A DNA stretch of 64,000 nucleotides. Source: Chlorogloeopsis fritschii PCC 6912 (lineage in GTDB: Bacteria; Cyanobacteriota; Cyanobacteriia; Cyanobacteriales; Nostocaceae). The DNA is taken from the NCBI RefSeq assembly GCF_000317285.1, contig NZ_AJLN01000081.1, forward strand, positions 1-64,000, given 5' to 3'. Shown here piece after piece: positions 51,935 to 61,649 of this stretch; position 1 is the first letter of the stretch; every line of letters begins with the position of its first letter. The position numbers were made by a program, and so were the translations under genes. A model generated the notes under the pieces. The model was not told where the DNA came from, searched no databases, and saw nothing but the letters and a program-made list of their open reading frames with translations.

Positions 51935-53482
51935 ATGACTGATTTCATGCCTCCGATCCCCTTCCCCAGCCCACAATCCCCAATTCCCAATCCCTATTAT
52001 GATGCGATCGTCATTGGTTCAGGAATTGGTGGTTTGGTAACAGCGACTCAATTAGCAGCAAAAGGTGCTAAGGTACTTGTCTTGGAAAGCTATTTGATTC
52101 CTGGTGGTAGTGCTGGTTACTTTGAACGGCAAGGCTATCGCTTTGATGTTGGTGCGTCAATGATTTTTGGGTTTGGACAACGTGGTACAACCAACTTACT
52201 TACCCGTGCTTTGAATGCCGTTAATGTCAGTTTAGAAGTAATTCCCGATCCTGTGCAGATTCACTATCATTTGCCCAATGGTCTAAATCTCAAGGTTGAA
52301 CGGAATTATGAAAAGTTTTTGCAAAATCTAATTGCATATTTTCCTCATGAAGCTAAAGGCATTCGTCGATTTTATGGCGAATGCTGGAAAGTCTTTAATT
52401 GCCTAAATAGTATGGACTTATTATCTCTGGAAGAACCAGGCTATCTGATGCGGATGTTTTGGGAGCATCCTTTAGCTTGTCTGAGATTACTACAGTATTT
52501 TCCGCAAAATGCTGGAGATGTTGCACGACGATATATAAAAGACCCTTTGTTATTGCAATTTATTGATATGGAGTGCTATTGCTGGTCAGTAGTACCAGCG
52601 GATATGACACCCATGATTAATGCTGGAATGGTATTTTCAGATCGGCACTATGGTGGAGTAAATTATCCCAAGGGTGGCGTAGGACAAATAGCTCAAAAAC
52701 TTGTAGAGGGACTTGTGCTGGCTGGAGGTGAAATTAAGTACCGAGCAAAAGTCACGCAAATTCTCGTAAACAATGGGCGAGCGATCGGTGTTAAACTAAC
52801 TAATGGTCAAACTTTTTATGCTAGACGTATAGTATCAAACGCTACACGATGGGATACTTTCCGTAAATTACTGCCATTAAAGAAAATGCCTCTTAATGAG
52901 AAAAAATGGCAGAAAAATTATCAAAAATCACCCAGTTTTTTGAGCTTGCATATGGGTGTGAAAGCTTCTGTATTACCTGCAAAGACGGAATGTCATCACA
53001 TTTTGTTAGAAGACTGGAAAAAAATGGCAGATCCAGAAGGTACTATTTTCGTCTCGATTCCCACGCTGCTAGATCGGGATTTAGCACCTGCTGGACAGCA
53101 TATCATTCACACGTTTACGCCACATTGGATAGATGATTGGCAAGGACTTTCTGTGAAGGATTATGAAGCGAAGAAAGAAGAAGCTGCTTGGCGAATAATT
53201 GAGCGACTAGAGAAAATTTTTCCGGGGTTAGATGCAGGGCTGGATTATCTGGAAGTAGGAACGCCACGCAGTCACCGTCGCTTTTTAGGGCGCGAAGATG
53301 GTACTTACGGAGCAATTCCTCGGCGCAAATTGCGGGGGTTACTAGCAATGCCGTTTAATAGAACTGCTATTAGTGGATTGTACTGTGTGGGAGATAGTAC
53401 ATTTCCAGGGCAGGGATTGAATGCCGTAGCTTTTTCGGGATTTGCCTGCGCTCATAGAATAGCAGTGGATTTGGGATTGTAA
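51935..53482 (+). CDS. crtH: Carotenoid (prolycopene) isomerase CrtH-type flavoprotein
   Basis: A 515-residue FAD-dependent oxidoreductase of the CrtI/CrtISO family. [20 protein letters not shown] is the FAD-binding motif, [20 protein letters not shown] the family extension, [15 protein letters not shown] a substrate-side segment, and [20 protein letters not shown] the C-terminal FAD motif. CrtISO/CrtH converts poly-cis-lycopene to all-trans-lycopene. The close match to the isomerase form (ASMIFGFG) supports that over a desaturase. The first ~20 residues ([15 protein letters not shown]) are encoded by STRR-like CCCAATCCCC repeats and are not part of the fold; a start nearer the YYDAIVIG segment cannot be excluded. 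Confidence 0.92.
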   Translation: MTDFMPPIPFPSPQSPIPNPYYDAIVIGSGIGGLVTATQLAAKGAKVLVLESYLIPGGSAGYFERQGYRFDVGASMIFGFGQRGTTNLLTRALNAVNVSLEVIPDPVQIHYHLPNGLNLKVERNYEKFLQNLIAYFPHEAKGIRRFYGECWKVFNCLNSMDLLSLEEPGYLMRMFWEHPLACLRLLQYFPQNAGDVARRYIKDPLLLQFIDMECYCWSVVPADMTPMINAGMVFSDRHYGGVNYPKGGVGQIAQKLVEGLVLAGGEIKYRAKVTQILVNNGRAIGVKLTNGQTFYARRIVSNATRWDTFRKLLPLKKMPLNEKKWQKNYQKSPSFLSLHMGVKASVLPAKTECHHILLEDWKKMADPEGTIFVSIPTLLDRDLAPAGQHIIHTFTPHWIDDWQGLSVKDYEAKKEEAAWRIIERLEKIFPGLDAGLDYLEVGTPRSHRRFLGREDGTYGAIPRRKLRGLLAMPFNRTAISGLYCVGDSTFPGQGLNAVAFSGFACAHRIAVDLGL

Positions 53483-53705
53483 TTTAGTTAACAACTTGTG
53501 ATGCAGCGTGAGTAGCTTGATCACCAATTGTTAGGAGTAACGTTCTACTAAGAATTACACGGAAAGAAAGCGCGATCGCTTATTCCATGCTAGGGTTAAA
53601 CTAAAGAGAATTATTTTCGGCTATGTAACTACGCCATAAAAATATTGTCATAGACGCCTTCCCGGATCTAAATCTCTACAACCTATTTGGTTCGAGAGGT
53701 GCTAT

Positions 53706-53975
53706 ATGTCAATTTATATAAGTAATATATCTTATGAGGTTGAAGAAGACGACCTCAAGCGTATATTTGAAGAATACGGAACTGTTAAGAAAGTTCAAGT
53801 ACCTACGAGCAAGAAAACTGGTAAGAACAAAGGATTTGCTGTTGTAGAAATGGAGACATCTGCCGAAGAAATATCGGCAATACAAATGCTCAGAGGCGCT
53901 AAGTGGATGGGTCGTATCCTCAAAGTGAATAGAGCTAGGACTGAATTAGAAGAAGTTTACTCGTGCCATTTATAG
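53706..53975 (+). CDS. RRM-type RNA-binding protein (Rbp family)
   Basis: An 89-residue single RRM protein. RNP2 is IYISNISYEV, near the N-terminus, and RNP1 is KNKGFAVVEM, near residue 45. In the cyanobacterial Rbp family these often accumulate in the cold and bind mRNA or photosynthesis transcripts near thylakoids. RNP1 here lacks the aromatic at one of the usual positions (GFAVVEM rather than GFGFVEM), which is common in the family. There is no glycine-rich C-terminal tail, which places it in the tail-less class. The start is the ATG at 53706. Confidence 0.9.
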   Translation: MSIYISNISYEVEEDDLKRIFEEYGTVKKVQVPTSKKTGKNKGFAVVEMETSAEEISAIQMLRGAKWMGRILKVNRARTELEEVYSCHL

Positions 53976-54306
53976 TACTTACTTGGAAGCTGAAAAACTT
54001 GATTGTTGATATTTTCAACTGCTAATTATTTTGCAATATTGCAGCCATAAATGGGCAATATATAATGACAAGCTCTCCAACATCAAGTCGGAATTTTAGA
54101 TAACTTCCATATTTAGTATAGCTTTTCATGAATAGAGGTATGAAATCAAAAATTTGACCTCTATAGACAAAGATTTCTTTCTTAAGCAAATTCCTAATCC
54201 TTTGAATAGAGAGAAGTACAAATAATAACTATAGATTCAACTATAACTTGCCACAGTTAAGCATAACAATCTAAGTTAAATATATTAACAATAACCAGGT
54301 AAAATA
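53976..54306. other. 331-bp A/T-rich intergenic region
   Basis: No gene, strong hairpin or clear promoter was recognised. It contains the 3' region of the RRM gene and the upstream region of the small CxxC protein. AACCAGGTAAAATAATG at the end offers only a weak ribosome-binding site for the latter. Confidence 0.4.
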
Positions 54307-54570
54307 ATGCAAGTTTTATTAAATAAATCTCTTCAAGCATTGACTCCTTCTTTAACTGGAAGAAGGGAAGAAAATACAGCTATATATACTTGGCATCTAA
54401 TGAGAATCAAGCATACTTGCCCTTGCTGCTCATATACTTTGCTACGTCATATTGACTTGAAAGGAATCTACTGGCGTTGTAGTCACTGTTACCAAGAAAT
54501 GCCAGTTTATCAACCCTTACAAAAACATACAGTCACATTCACAAATCAGCAAAAAATGCTTGCTGCATAA
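54307..54570 (+). CDS. Small zinc-ribbon-like protein
   Basis: An 87-residue protein with two C-x2-C motifs: HTCPCCSYTLLRHI and YWRCSHCYQEMPVY, spaced about 20 residues apart, as in a zinc ribbon. The N-terminal 35 residues and the C-terminal tail are polar and unremarkable. Small single-ribbon proteins of this type are common in filamentous cyanobacteria and unnamed. It stands alone between the RRM gene and the fatty acid hydroxylase gene. No specific function can be proposed; nucleic-acid or protein binding is the usual role of the fold. Confidence 0.7.
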   Translation: MQVLLNKSLQALTPSLTGRREENTAIYTWHLMRIKHTCPCCSYTLLRHIDLKGIYWRCSHCYQEMPVYQPLQKHTVTFTNQQKMLAA

Positions 54571-54728
54571 AGCTAAAGCCAGATTGATAAAAAGCCCATT
54601 ACTTAATTAATTTAATAGATTCTTGACGGTAGGAAATTGCTTTGGATTAGCGCTACCGTCTGTAGGATTCTAAAAACTGGCGATCGCATTGCTTGCATTT
54701 ATAGCATTGTCTGCTACAACAACCATTG

Positions 54729-55514
54729 TTAAAAAATTTCATTCTCAATCCCCGTAGTATTTGTAATTACACTTTCAGCAATGTCCTCATAGTCAGGGAT
54801 CTGCGTACCGAATAACTTGTCCCAAAAAGTGAAGTACAATCCATAATGCACGGTATACTTACGATGATGTATTGAGTGATGCATCGGGCCAATCAACCAC
54901 TTGCCAAACCAGTGGCTTTTAAATGACGAGGAAAATACCTCAAATCCAAGATGATTCAACACTGCCCATACCGTCATCGTCACCAGTACAGCAACTAAGG
55001 TGATGAAATGGAGTGGAACTATGAAGACTACACCGACAAAGAAGAGTGCCTGTATGATCGCCTCTGGGAAATCGAAAGCAAAGGATGTCCACGGTGTTGA
55101 GTCTCCTGAACGGTGATGCCCATAATGCATCCATTTGAAAAGTGACGGGTGGTGAAACATTCGATGGATAAAGTAAAAGTACGTATCCTGAAGGATGAGC
55201 ACCAAAATAAAACTAACTCCTAAATACCACAGCCCGTACTCACGCCAGTCAGTGTACAAGAGCGTTACTCCCAAATCATACTCACACAGGATCAGCGCTG
55301 CACAAACAGCAAAAACCACTGCCGATAAAACCGATAATTCAATATCCTTGAGAATTGACTGAATCATCGGAGGCTTTCGACGTAAGCTCCGTTTGGCGAG
55401 TGACTTCCCCAGAAGTGAATAGAAGAGCAAATAGGCTCCCCCAGCGATGAGAAAGTATCGGGCAACAATCAACCCGAATAAGACAAACAAATAGAACCAA
55501 AATGAGTGGTTCAT
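54729..55514 (-). CDS. Sterol desaturase / fatty acid hydroxylase family membrane protein
   Basis: A 261-residue di-iron membrane enzyme from the ATG at 55514 (the frame opens 12 codons earlier). Four or more hydrophobic helices and three histidine boxes are present: HRMFHHPSLFKWMHYGHHRS (boxes 1 and 2) and HHSIHHRKYTVHYG (box 3). These bind the di-iron centre that hydroxylates or desaturates lipids, sterols or carotenoids. The particular substrate cannot be read from sequence; the SUR2-type pattern is broad. It stands alone on the minus strand. Confidence 0.9.
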   Translation of the reverse strand: MNHSFWFYLFVLFGLIVARYFLIAGGAYLLFYSLLGKSLAKRSLRRKPPMIQSILKDIELSVLSAVVFAVCAALILCEYDLGVTLLYTDWREYGLWYLGVSFILVLILQDTYFYFIHRMFHHPSLFKWMHYGHHRSGDSTPWTSFAFDFPEAIIQALFFVGVVFIVPLHFITLVAVLVTMTVWAVLNHLGFEVFSSSFKSHWFGKWLIGPMHHSIHHRKYTVHYGLYFTFWDKLFGTQIPDYEDIAESVITNTTGIENEIF

Positions 55515-55550
55515 CAATGTAAAGTTTCCTCCTTGAAGTGAGGGAAGCAT

Positions 55551-55954
55551 ATTCCACTACCATTTGCAACCTAATCGTTACCTTTGTGGCTGTATGAATC
55601 GATTACTCTTGCTTTCCACTGTTACCATGAAACAGTTCTCACAACCAAACGACTCTATCCTCAGGGATATTTAAAAATTTAGTTTTCGCGATCGCTAACT
55701 CTTAGTACAAAATGGCGATCGCACACATCATAGCCAAACTGAAACCGTAAGGTGGGTACTTTCCATAACGTAAAAATAAGGGCTTGAGGAAAGTTAAGCA
55801 GTGCCCACCCTACAAAAATTACTTTCCATAACTGAAACCGTAAGGTGGGCACTTTCCATAACTTAAAAATAAGGGCTTGAGGAAAGTTAAGCAGTGCCCA
55901 CCCTACACAAATTGCAATTAAGCAAATAGTGCAAGATGTGAACAAATAGATATT
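55551..55954. repeat. Intergenic region with a 93-bp tandem duplication
   Basis: Two copies of a 93-bp unit occupy about 55737-55829 and 55830-55914, differing at a few bases (for example GGTGGGTACTTTCC against GGTGGGCACTTTCC). Each unit contains its own imperfect inverted repeat, GTAAGGTGGGCACTTTCC with GGAAAGTTAAGCAGTGCCCACC, so each can fold into a hairpin of the dispersed TAGGGTGGGC type. The rest of the gap (55551-55736) holds two HIP1 sites and no gene. Confidence 0.85.
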
Positions 55955-57124
55955 TTATAGCAATTTGATTTTATCGGCCGCTCTTTTAGCCTTTTCTCTC
56001 GCTTCTTTCACACTGCTTCCCTTAGCCAAAGCTACTCCCATCCGTCGATAAGGATGAGCACTAGGTTTACCAAATAACCTGATATCTACATCTTTTTCTG
56101 ATAAAGCCTCAGCCACACCTGTATAAACTATTGAATCTGATTTTTCCGAAGCGAGTATTACAGCACTCGCTGAAAATCCCAATTGTTCTATATGAGGAAT
56201 AGGCAAACCTAAAATAGCTCTTAAATGTAATTCAAATTCGTTCAAATTTTGTGAGATTAAAGTTACCATTCCTGTATCGTGGGGACGGGGTGAAAGTTCA
56301 GAAAAAATCACTTCATCTTTAGTAATAAAAAACTCAACTCCAAAAATTCCGGCTCCTCCTAAAGCATCCGTAACTTTTGTAGCTATTGCTTGCGCTTGTA
56401 AAATCATGTCTTCCGAAATAGCTGCTGGCTGCCAAGATTCCTGATAATCTCCTCTTTCTTGACGATGTCCTATGGGAGAACAGAAAACAGTCGGTGCGTT
56501 CCACTGCTTAATAGTCAGTAAAGTAATCTCAATTTCAAAATCTATAAATTCTTCAACAATTACTTTTTGACTGTCACCTCGCGAACCTGCTATAGCATAG
56601 TCCCAAGCTCTCTTAACTTCTGTGTTATCTTTAACTACAGATTGACCTTTTCCAGAAGATGACATTACAGGTTTGACAACATTAGGAAACCCAATCTTAT
56701 CAGAAACAGCGATTAACTCTTCTAGAGTAGAGGCATAACCATATTTAGCAGTTCTAATGCCTAATTTTTGATGTGCCAACTCTCTAATTCTATCCCGATT
56801 CATTGTATAGTTAGTTGCTGCCGCTGTTGGGATAACTGTAATTCCTCGTTGTTCAAATTCCAACAACTTTTCTGTTCTAATTGCTTCAATTTCTGGAATG
56901 ATAAAATCTGGCTGATACTTGCTTACAATTCTTTCCAAGTCTTCTGCACTTAACATGGAAATAACTTCTGAGCAGTCTGCAACTTGCATTGCCGGAGCAT
57001 AAGGGTAACGGTCAACGGCTATTATATAATTTCCAAGACGTTGAGCCGCGATTACAAATTCTTTACCAAGTTCTCCTGAACCTAGTAACATTAATTTTTT
57101 TGGTAGCTGAATCGAATTATTCAT
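55955..57124 (-). CDS. purT: Formate-dependent phosphoribosylglycinamide formyltransferase
   Basis: PurT uses formate and ATP to formylate GAR in purine synthesis, an alternative to the folate-dependent PurN. The 389-residue ATP-grasp protein starts [20 protein letters not shown], which is typical of PurT. The ATP-binding region includes [16 protein letters not shown], with the metal-binding [20 protein letters not shown] and PHDTGMVTL. It ends in the C-terminal domain [15 protein letters not shown]. The gene has its own 5' region and no purine gene neighbours. Its presence means that one-carbon supply to purines need not go only through formyl-folate. Confidence 0.95.
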   Translation of the reverse strand: MNNSIQLPKKLMLLGSGELGKEFVIAAQRLGNYIIAVDRYPYAPAMQVADCSEVISMLSAEDLERIVSKYQPDFIIPEIEAIRTEKLLEFEQRGITVIPTAAATNYTMNRDRIRELAHQKLGIRTAKYGYASTLEELIAVSDKIGFPNVVKPVMSSSGKGQSVVKDNTEVKRAWDYAIAGSRGDSQKVIVEEFIDFEIEITLLTIKQWNAPTVFCSPIGHRQERGDYQESWQPAAISEDMILQAQAIATKVTDALGGAGIFGVEFFITKDEVIFSELSPRPHDTGMVTLISQNLNEFELHLRAILGLPIPHIEQLGFSASAVILASEKSDSIVYTGVAEALSEKDVDIRLFGKPSAHPYRRMGVALAKGSSVKEAREKAKRAADKIKLL

Positions 57125-57280
57125 TAATCTTTTTCTTCCTAACTCAAACTTTTTCTTAATCCTTTAGTGTACTTTTTGTGCTATCTTTACCATAAGTTAG
57201 GCTGCTCTTGTGAAAAGACACTTTTATGCCTACGCCTATCTCTCGGACGTTCATGTGTTTTATTATTTCACTTAACTATT

Positions 57281-57811
57281 TTATCTAAAATTAAACTGAG
57301 CACCGCGAGATTTTAAATTTTGGTATTGCTCTTTAGACAATCCAATTCCTTTACCAAATTCACACCCATCTACTAAAGCATCTAACCAAATAGTTTCATT
57401 CAGAGTTGCACCACTTAAATTTGCATTTCTCAAGTCTGCCCTTGTAAAATTAGCAAACATTAGGTCTGCATTTAATAAACTACTTCCGCTTAAATTTGCA
57501 CTTGTAAAATTACCACGGATGAAGTTAGAATTATTCAAATCTAATCCAGACAAATCTGAACCTGTTAAGTTAGGAAACTTTAGTTGATTAGGATTTTGCA
57601 AAAATCTATTTACGCAAGCTATATTTGCTTCATTAAAGCACATTTTTGCTAAAAAATCATAGCGGGCAATCCCAAGTTGCTTGAGAATCTGTAAACGTTG
57701 TTCGGGAGTTTGCTTTAAAAATTGGCTCGCATTGTAGTGATAATTATAATATAGACTGTTTAGCATATTAAGTGCTATATAAGCATTATTTTTTATATTT
57801 AAGATTTTCAC
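57281..57811 (-). CDS. Pentapeptide-repeat protein
   Basis: A 176-residue protein. Residues 1-75 are a helical N-terminal region ending near [11 protein letters not shown]. Residues about 78-145 contain about ten A(D/N)LXX repeats ([53 protein letters not shown]), which fold into a right-handed quadrilateral beta-helix. The C-terminal 30 residues ([19 protein letters not shown]) are a short capping segment. Such proteins are abundant in cyanobacteria and mostly of unknown role. The ATG at 57811 is in an A/T-rich context with a poor ribosome-binding site. Confidence 0.85.
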   Translation of the reverse strand: MKILNIKNNAYIALNMLNSLYYNYHYNASQFLKQTPEQRLQILKQLGIARYDFLAKMCFNEANIACVNRFLQNPNQLKFPNLTGSDLSGLDLNNSNFIRGNFTSANLSGSSLLNADLMFANFTRADLRNANLSGATLNETIWLDALVDGCEFGKGIGLSKEQYQNLKSRGAQFNFR

Positions 57812-57976
57812 AAAATTTGCTTACATCTTAAAAAGCATTTTTGTTAATATAATTCAATCACAAGTTTGACATTCTAGAAATACAATATTAATTATAACAC
57901 TGTCCAAATGCATCCGGTTATTGATAAGCACAATTGGTAAATCAATTAAGTTACTATCTCAATTGCATAAGTACGT

Positions 57977-58540
57977 ATGAAAAAAATAATCATACCACAT
58001 CAAATAAAACCTCGTTTCTTAGCAACAGCAATAGGTTTAGGAGCGCTTTTTATCATTTTACTTAGTTTATTTATATTTGATATTCTTAGAGTCAGAGTCA
58101 TAAATGTTGATAATACCAGGAGAATATTAGCAGAGCAAAAGCAAAAAGAGAATAATTATTTTGGTATTTCTAAAGTTGCATTTCAACAGGGTTCAAATAA
58201 TAAAGGGCTAGACTTGAGATGTTTAACTTGGTCTTCAAAACAGTTATACAATGGTTGGAGCGATGTTAGCAAAGACCATGATTTTTTTATTGATTATTAT
58301 CTACCCTCTGGCAAAAAAGCAATTATTTGTACCACACCTATATTAGCTGGTGCATTAGCTGCAAACTCTCAAAAAAGATTTTTATATGAAGTGTCTACCA
58401 CTGATTTAGATGATGGTTTATATGTTCGGATTGTTATCGGACTTTCAGAAGTCAGAGAAACTTGTAAATTAATGACAGGTAGTGTTGATTGTATGAACTC
58501 ACTTTTAATGCGACAAGCAATCGTTAAATACGAGCCTTAA
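57977..58540 (+). CDS. Unrecognised membrane-anchored protein
   Basis: A 187-residue protein with a basic start (KKIIIPHQIKPRF) and one hydrophobic helix at about 16-38 (ATAIGLGALFIILLSLFIFD), followed by a globular, probably exported or periplasmic, domain with four or so cysteines. I do not recognise a family. The pairs of cysteines near residues 75, 112, 156 and 164 may form disulfides, which would fit an extracytoplasmic location. It is divergent from the pentapeptide-repeat gene and convergent with the TenA-like gene. Codon use and the uninterrupted frame support a real gene. Confidence 0.65.
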   Translation: MKKIIIPHQIKPRFLATAIGLGALFIILLSLFIFDILRVRVINVDNTRRILAEQKQKENNYFGISKVAFQQGSNNKGLDLRCLTWSSKQLYNGWSDVSKDHDFFIDYYLPSGKKAIICTTPILAGALAANSQKRFLYEVSTTDLDDGLYVRIVIGLSEVRETCKLMTGSVDCMNSLLMRQAIVKYEP

Positions 58541-58558
58541 AATTAATTGTTGATATTG

Positions 58559-59185
58559 CTACTGTACCGCATTAAAAGCCATCTGCCAAAAATCCTTTTC
58601 AAATTTTGCCACTTTTACAAACGTTTCTTCAGCTTGGTTTTGAATAGAATCAGAAGCAGTTTGCAAGACTTGATCGGCTTGCTGTTCTAAGAGTTTTACA
58701 TATGCTGTGAAGTCAGAATTACCCCACCTATCAGCAAATTCTTTGTAAGGTGCGGGCATTGCGCCAGGTAATTGCCAACCTTGATTATAGGCAAATTCAA
58801 TAGCCCACAGTGCAGTTGCTTGTACTGGATAAGGCATATCAGCTAGGCTATGCATATATTTACAGTATTGCTCACACGTTGGCTGTTTTTCTGTAGCAAG
58901 ATTAAGTTGTCGTTCAGCCACTTTTTCTTTAAACCAATTAAGCTCGTCTTTAAGTGCTGCTAATCCTGAAAGTATGACATCAAAATGTTGTGGAGGTGCA
59001 CTGGCTAATACTCTTGCCAGCATCCTCGTAAAATCGATTACAAATAGATAATCTTGCACCAACCATGTATTAAATTGGTGAGGTTGAATTGTACCTGATT
59101 TACAATTTTCGAGAAAAGGATGCACAGTCGCTTCATGCCAAATGTCTGTATGTTTTTGTAGAATTTGATTGCAAGTAAAAGACAT
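58559..59185 (-). CDS. TenA/thiaminase-II family protein
   Basis: A 208-residue all-helical protein of the TenA/THI-4 family. QILQKHTDIWHEATVHPFLE is the conserved first helix, with WLVQDYLFVIDFTRMLARVL, LNWFKEKVAERQL and VQATALWAIEFAYNQGWQLP following. TenA enzymes hydrolyse aminopyrimidines in thiamine salvage. The cysteine nucleophile of classical thiaminase II (near residue 135) is not obvious here, and the residue pattern fits the TenA_E-like variants with a different active site. It is monocistronic on the minus strand. Confidence 0.85.
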   Translation of the reverse strand: MSFTCNQILQKHTDIWHEATVHPFLENCKSGTIQPHQFNTWLVQDYLFVIDFTRMLARVLASAPPQHFDVILSGLAALKDELNWFKEKVAERQLNLATEKQPTCEQYCKYMHSLADMPYPVQATALWAIEFAYNQGWQLPGAMPAPYKEFADRWGNSDFTAYVKLLEQQADQVLQTASDSIQNQAEETFVKVAKFEKDFWQMAFNAVQ

Positions 59186-59401
59186 AATTTAAAATTTAAT
59201 TAAATTAATACATTAATTATTTTTGTCAGCAATAGCAACGGGCGATCGCCTGGGTAAATCAGTAAAATGATTAGTAGCGATCGCCCTTCCAATATCAAAC
59301 AATCTCAAACTTCTATTACCACTCCAGAAAACGTCGTTACTTTGAGTAATTTTATGTTAGACGACACAGCAAAATTGCTGTTTTTATCTCTTATAAAATA
59401 A

Positions 59402-59653
59402 TCAGCCGTTCTTTAGACTTAGCTCCTTTTGATTAGTAGAACGTTCTGTATCGCGATAGTGAGCATCGAGCCAACAACGCGGCAAACGTTCACCAGAAGG
59501 AAACGCCAACTCTATCTTTTGATAAGAAGCCGGATCTTGCAGTTCTTCACCAAAGTGATCGACTCCTGTCACTTCTTTGGCACAGGGGTTGAAGAGTTGA
59601 TCCAAGGTTAAAATTTCGATTAAATCTCCTGTAGGCTTGTGCATCAAGAACAT
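59402..59653 (-). CDS. Small conserved cyanobacterial protein
   Basis: An 83-residue acidic protein starting MFLMHKPTGDLIEILTLDQL, with a middle EVTGVDHFGEELQDPASYQK and a conserved-looking LAFPSGERLPRCWLDAHY. I associate this pattern with a small protein widespread in cyanobacteria but without a named function. It has one cysteine in L-P-R-C-W. There is no signal or membrane segment. It is preceded by AGGAGAATT (minus strand), a good ribosome-binding site just before the ATG, which supports the start. It lies about 170 bp from the sqr gene on the same strand. Confidence 0.75.
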   Translation of the reverse strand: MFLMHKPTGDLIEILTLDQLFNPCAKEVTGVDHFGEELQDPASYQKIELAFPSGERLPRCWLDAHYRDTERSTNQKELSLKNG

Positions 59654-59792
59654 AGTAATTCTCCTATGTCAAGAACTCCTAGCTAAATGCTATAACGAAG
59701 TCAATCAGGAGATTCATCTCTGAAATAGTTCGCAAAATTAAGATACATCAATAGACACTATTAGTTCGCCACTTATGAGAGGAGATGTTTAT

Positions 59793-59826
59793 AGATCCCC
59801 GACTTGTTTAAACAAGTCGGGGATCT
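59793..59826. repeat. Perfect 34-bp palindrome (copy 3 of the GATCCCCGACTT family)
   Basis: A perfect 17+17 palindrome with no loop: AGATCCCCGACTTGTTT at 59793-59809 is followed directly by its complement at 59810-59826. It shares AGATCCCCGACTT with the hairpins at 45054 and (one difference) 14560. It lies 30 bp beyond the sqr stop on the minus strand, so it could serve as its terminator stem, although the flanking T-tract is lacking. Confidence 0.9.
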
Positions 59827-59856
59827 GAACATTTTCATCTTTGTTAAGCAACAGCA

Positions 59857-61173
59857 TCAACTCTGCGCTTGCTTCCACCCCTTCAACTTCAAAGTATCAC
59901 CCTCAAACCGTTTCCCTTTTAACATCCGGTTCCAGTAAACCCAGGGTAAAATATGGCGCTTCACCAACCACATACTGTAACGCTCCTCCCTGGGATCAAT
60001 TGGGAAAGTAGACATAGGTTGGTTGGTGTAGTCAAACTCTGCCATGATGACTTTGCCGTATCCCGTAATTAGCGGACAGCAAGTGTAGCCGTTATAGCTT
60101 CCTGTCAAAGAGCTAGAGTTGATGAGAGCCAGCAAATTCTCTACCAGCACGGGAGCTTGTCGGCGAATGGCAGCAGCTGTTTTGGAAGTTGGCAATGAAG
60201 AAGCATCCCCCAAACTAAAGACATTTGGATATAAATTGTGCTGCAAAGTCTCTTTATTGACATCTACCCAACCTTTACCAGCCCCTTCAGCCACAGCTAG
60301 CTTGCTAGTTTTAATGAAATCAGGAGCGCTCATTGGCGGGGTGACGTGAATCATGTCATAGGGGATAACTACCTGTTGTACACCCTCATCTGTGGTGACA
60401 TCGAAAACAGCTTCTTTAGCTTCTGCCCGAATTGCCTTGAGATTGTGTTTGAATTTTAATTGAATATTTCGGCGATCAACTACTTTAAGTAACCTTTCTG
60501 CATAGGCGGGAACGGGAAAAATTGCACCTACAGCAGAGCAAAACATCATGTTAGTTTTGTTACGAATACCCTGCTGGCGGAAGGCATCATCAGCCATATA
60601 CATAATTTTTTGTGGAGCGCCACCGCATTTAATCGGAGTTGCTGGGAAGGTAAATAAAGCATTCCCTCCTTGAAAATTCCGAATTGCTTCCCAGGTATAG
60701 GGAGCATATTCAAACGCGTAATTACTGCACACTCCTCCCTTACCCAATGCATCCTGCAAGCCTTCAATCAGATGCCAGTCGATTTGGATACCAGGGCACA
60801 ACACTAGGTAATCGTAGTGAATCTGTTTGCCAGACCGGGTAAGTACGTTATTATGATCGGGATCAAGTTCGGCAGCATAATCCTGAATCCAAGTTACGCC
60901 TTTGGGAATGCAGCTTGCTTCTGACTTAACCGTAGCATCAATGCTGTACTGCCCTCCCCCTACCAAAGTCCAAGCGGGTTGGTAGTAATGTTTATCGTTT
61001 GGTTCCACAATGGCTATATTGAGCTTGCCGTTTTTATGATGCAATTGGGATGCTACTGTAATTCCTGCGGCACCGCCACCAACAATAACAACTTGGTAAT
61101 GTAGCTTTTCCTGAGTAGAAGTATTGGCAGCAATTTCCGAAGTATTTGTTCTCGGTTGAATGACTGATGACAT
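59857..61173 (-). CDS. sqr: Sulfide:quinone oxidoreductase (FAD-dependent, type II-like)
   Basis: A protein of about 438 residues from the ATG at 61173. YQVVIVGGGAAGITVASQLH is the N-terminal FAD motif, followed by NIAIVEPNDKHYYQPAWTLV. Redox cysteines lie in KSEASCIPKG and in PATPIKCGGAPQKIMYMADD; further cysteines in YTCCPL are near the C-terminus. NVFSLGDASSLPTSKTAAAI is the second FAD-binding segment. SQR oxidises sulfide to polysulfide or sulfane sulfur and passes electrons to the quinone pool at the membrane. The lack of membrane helices is normal. A palindrome at 61337-61356 is a candidate control site. Confidence 0.92.
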   Translation of the reverse strand: MSSVIQPRTNTSEIAANTSTQEKLHYQVVIVGGGAAGITVASQLHHKNGKLNIAIVEPNDKHYYQPAWTLVGGGQYSIDATVKSEASCIPKGVTWIQDYAAELDPDHNNVLTRSGKQIHYDYLVLCPGIQIDWHLIEGLQDALGKGGVCSNYAFEYAPYTWEAIRNFQGGNALFTFPATPIKCGGAPQKIMYMADDAFRQQGIRNKTNMMFCSAVGAIFPVPAYAERLLKVVDRRNIQLKFKHNLKAIRAEAKEAVFDVTTDEGVQQVVIPYDMIHVTPPMSAPDFIKTSKLAVAEGAGKGWVDVNKETLQHNLYPNVFSLGDASSLPTSKTAAAIRRQAPVLVENLLALINSSSLTGSYNGYTCCPLITGYGKVIMAEFDYTNQPMSTFPIDPREERYSMWLVKRHILPWVYWNRMLKGKRFEGDTLKLKGWKQAQS

Positions 61174-61203
61174 ATTTTCTTGAAGTAATTCTAGACAGAG
61201 CAA

Positions 61204-61649
61204 ATTAATTGAAGCTTGTAGATGCTAAGGGGTGATTATGAAGTATAGGTAATGCAAATTTCAGTGTTAGCTTACTTTTGTTGAGGTGTGAACCTTGATA
61301 CTTGTAGCAAAATTGCATCTTGACCGAATTTCTAACTTTCACAAAAAATTGTGAAACTTTCATTCTCTCTACTAATGGCACGAATTAGCTGAATTGCTTA
61401 GAAAATCTTTACGTAATTTCTAAATCTAAAGAAATAGACAAGTAGATAATAATCACGAACTATCCCTATATAAATAAATTAGAAGTTATAAAATATACAA
61501 TCCATTAAAAGTTATTAAATTGTGAAAAATTGGCAATCTTCTCTCTTATGAGGCATACATGAGAAAAGCTTTACGTATAAAATTTAATTATTATTTATAC
61601 TTCATACAACCATTGTCAAACTCTATTCAGCAGGGTTAACAGTTAGGTT
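61204..61649. other. 446-bp intergenic region between sqr and the small membrane protein gene
   Basis: No gene occurs here. The region is A/T-rich and carries the divergent promoters of sqr and the gene at 61650. The only structured feature I see is the 20-bp palindrome at 61337-61356. AGCAGGGTTAACAGTTAGGTT before 61650 offers only a weak ribosome-binding site. Confidence 0.4.
61337..61356. promoter_or_regulatory. TTTCACAA-AAAA-TTGTGAAA palindrome upstream of sqr
   Basis: Two perfect 8-bp arms, TTTCACAA (61337-61344) and TTGTGAAA (61349-61356), flank AAAA. The site is 164 bp upstream of the sqr start on one side and 294 bp upstream of the small membrane gene on the other. Dimeric regulators such as the ArsR-type sulfide sensors bind sites of this size. 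No regulator gene is adjacent, so the binder is unknown. Confidence 0.4.
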
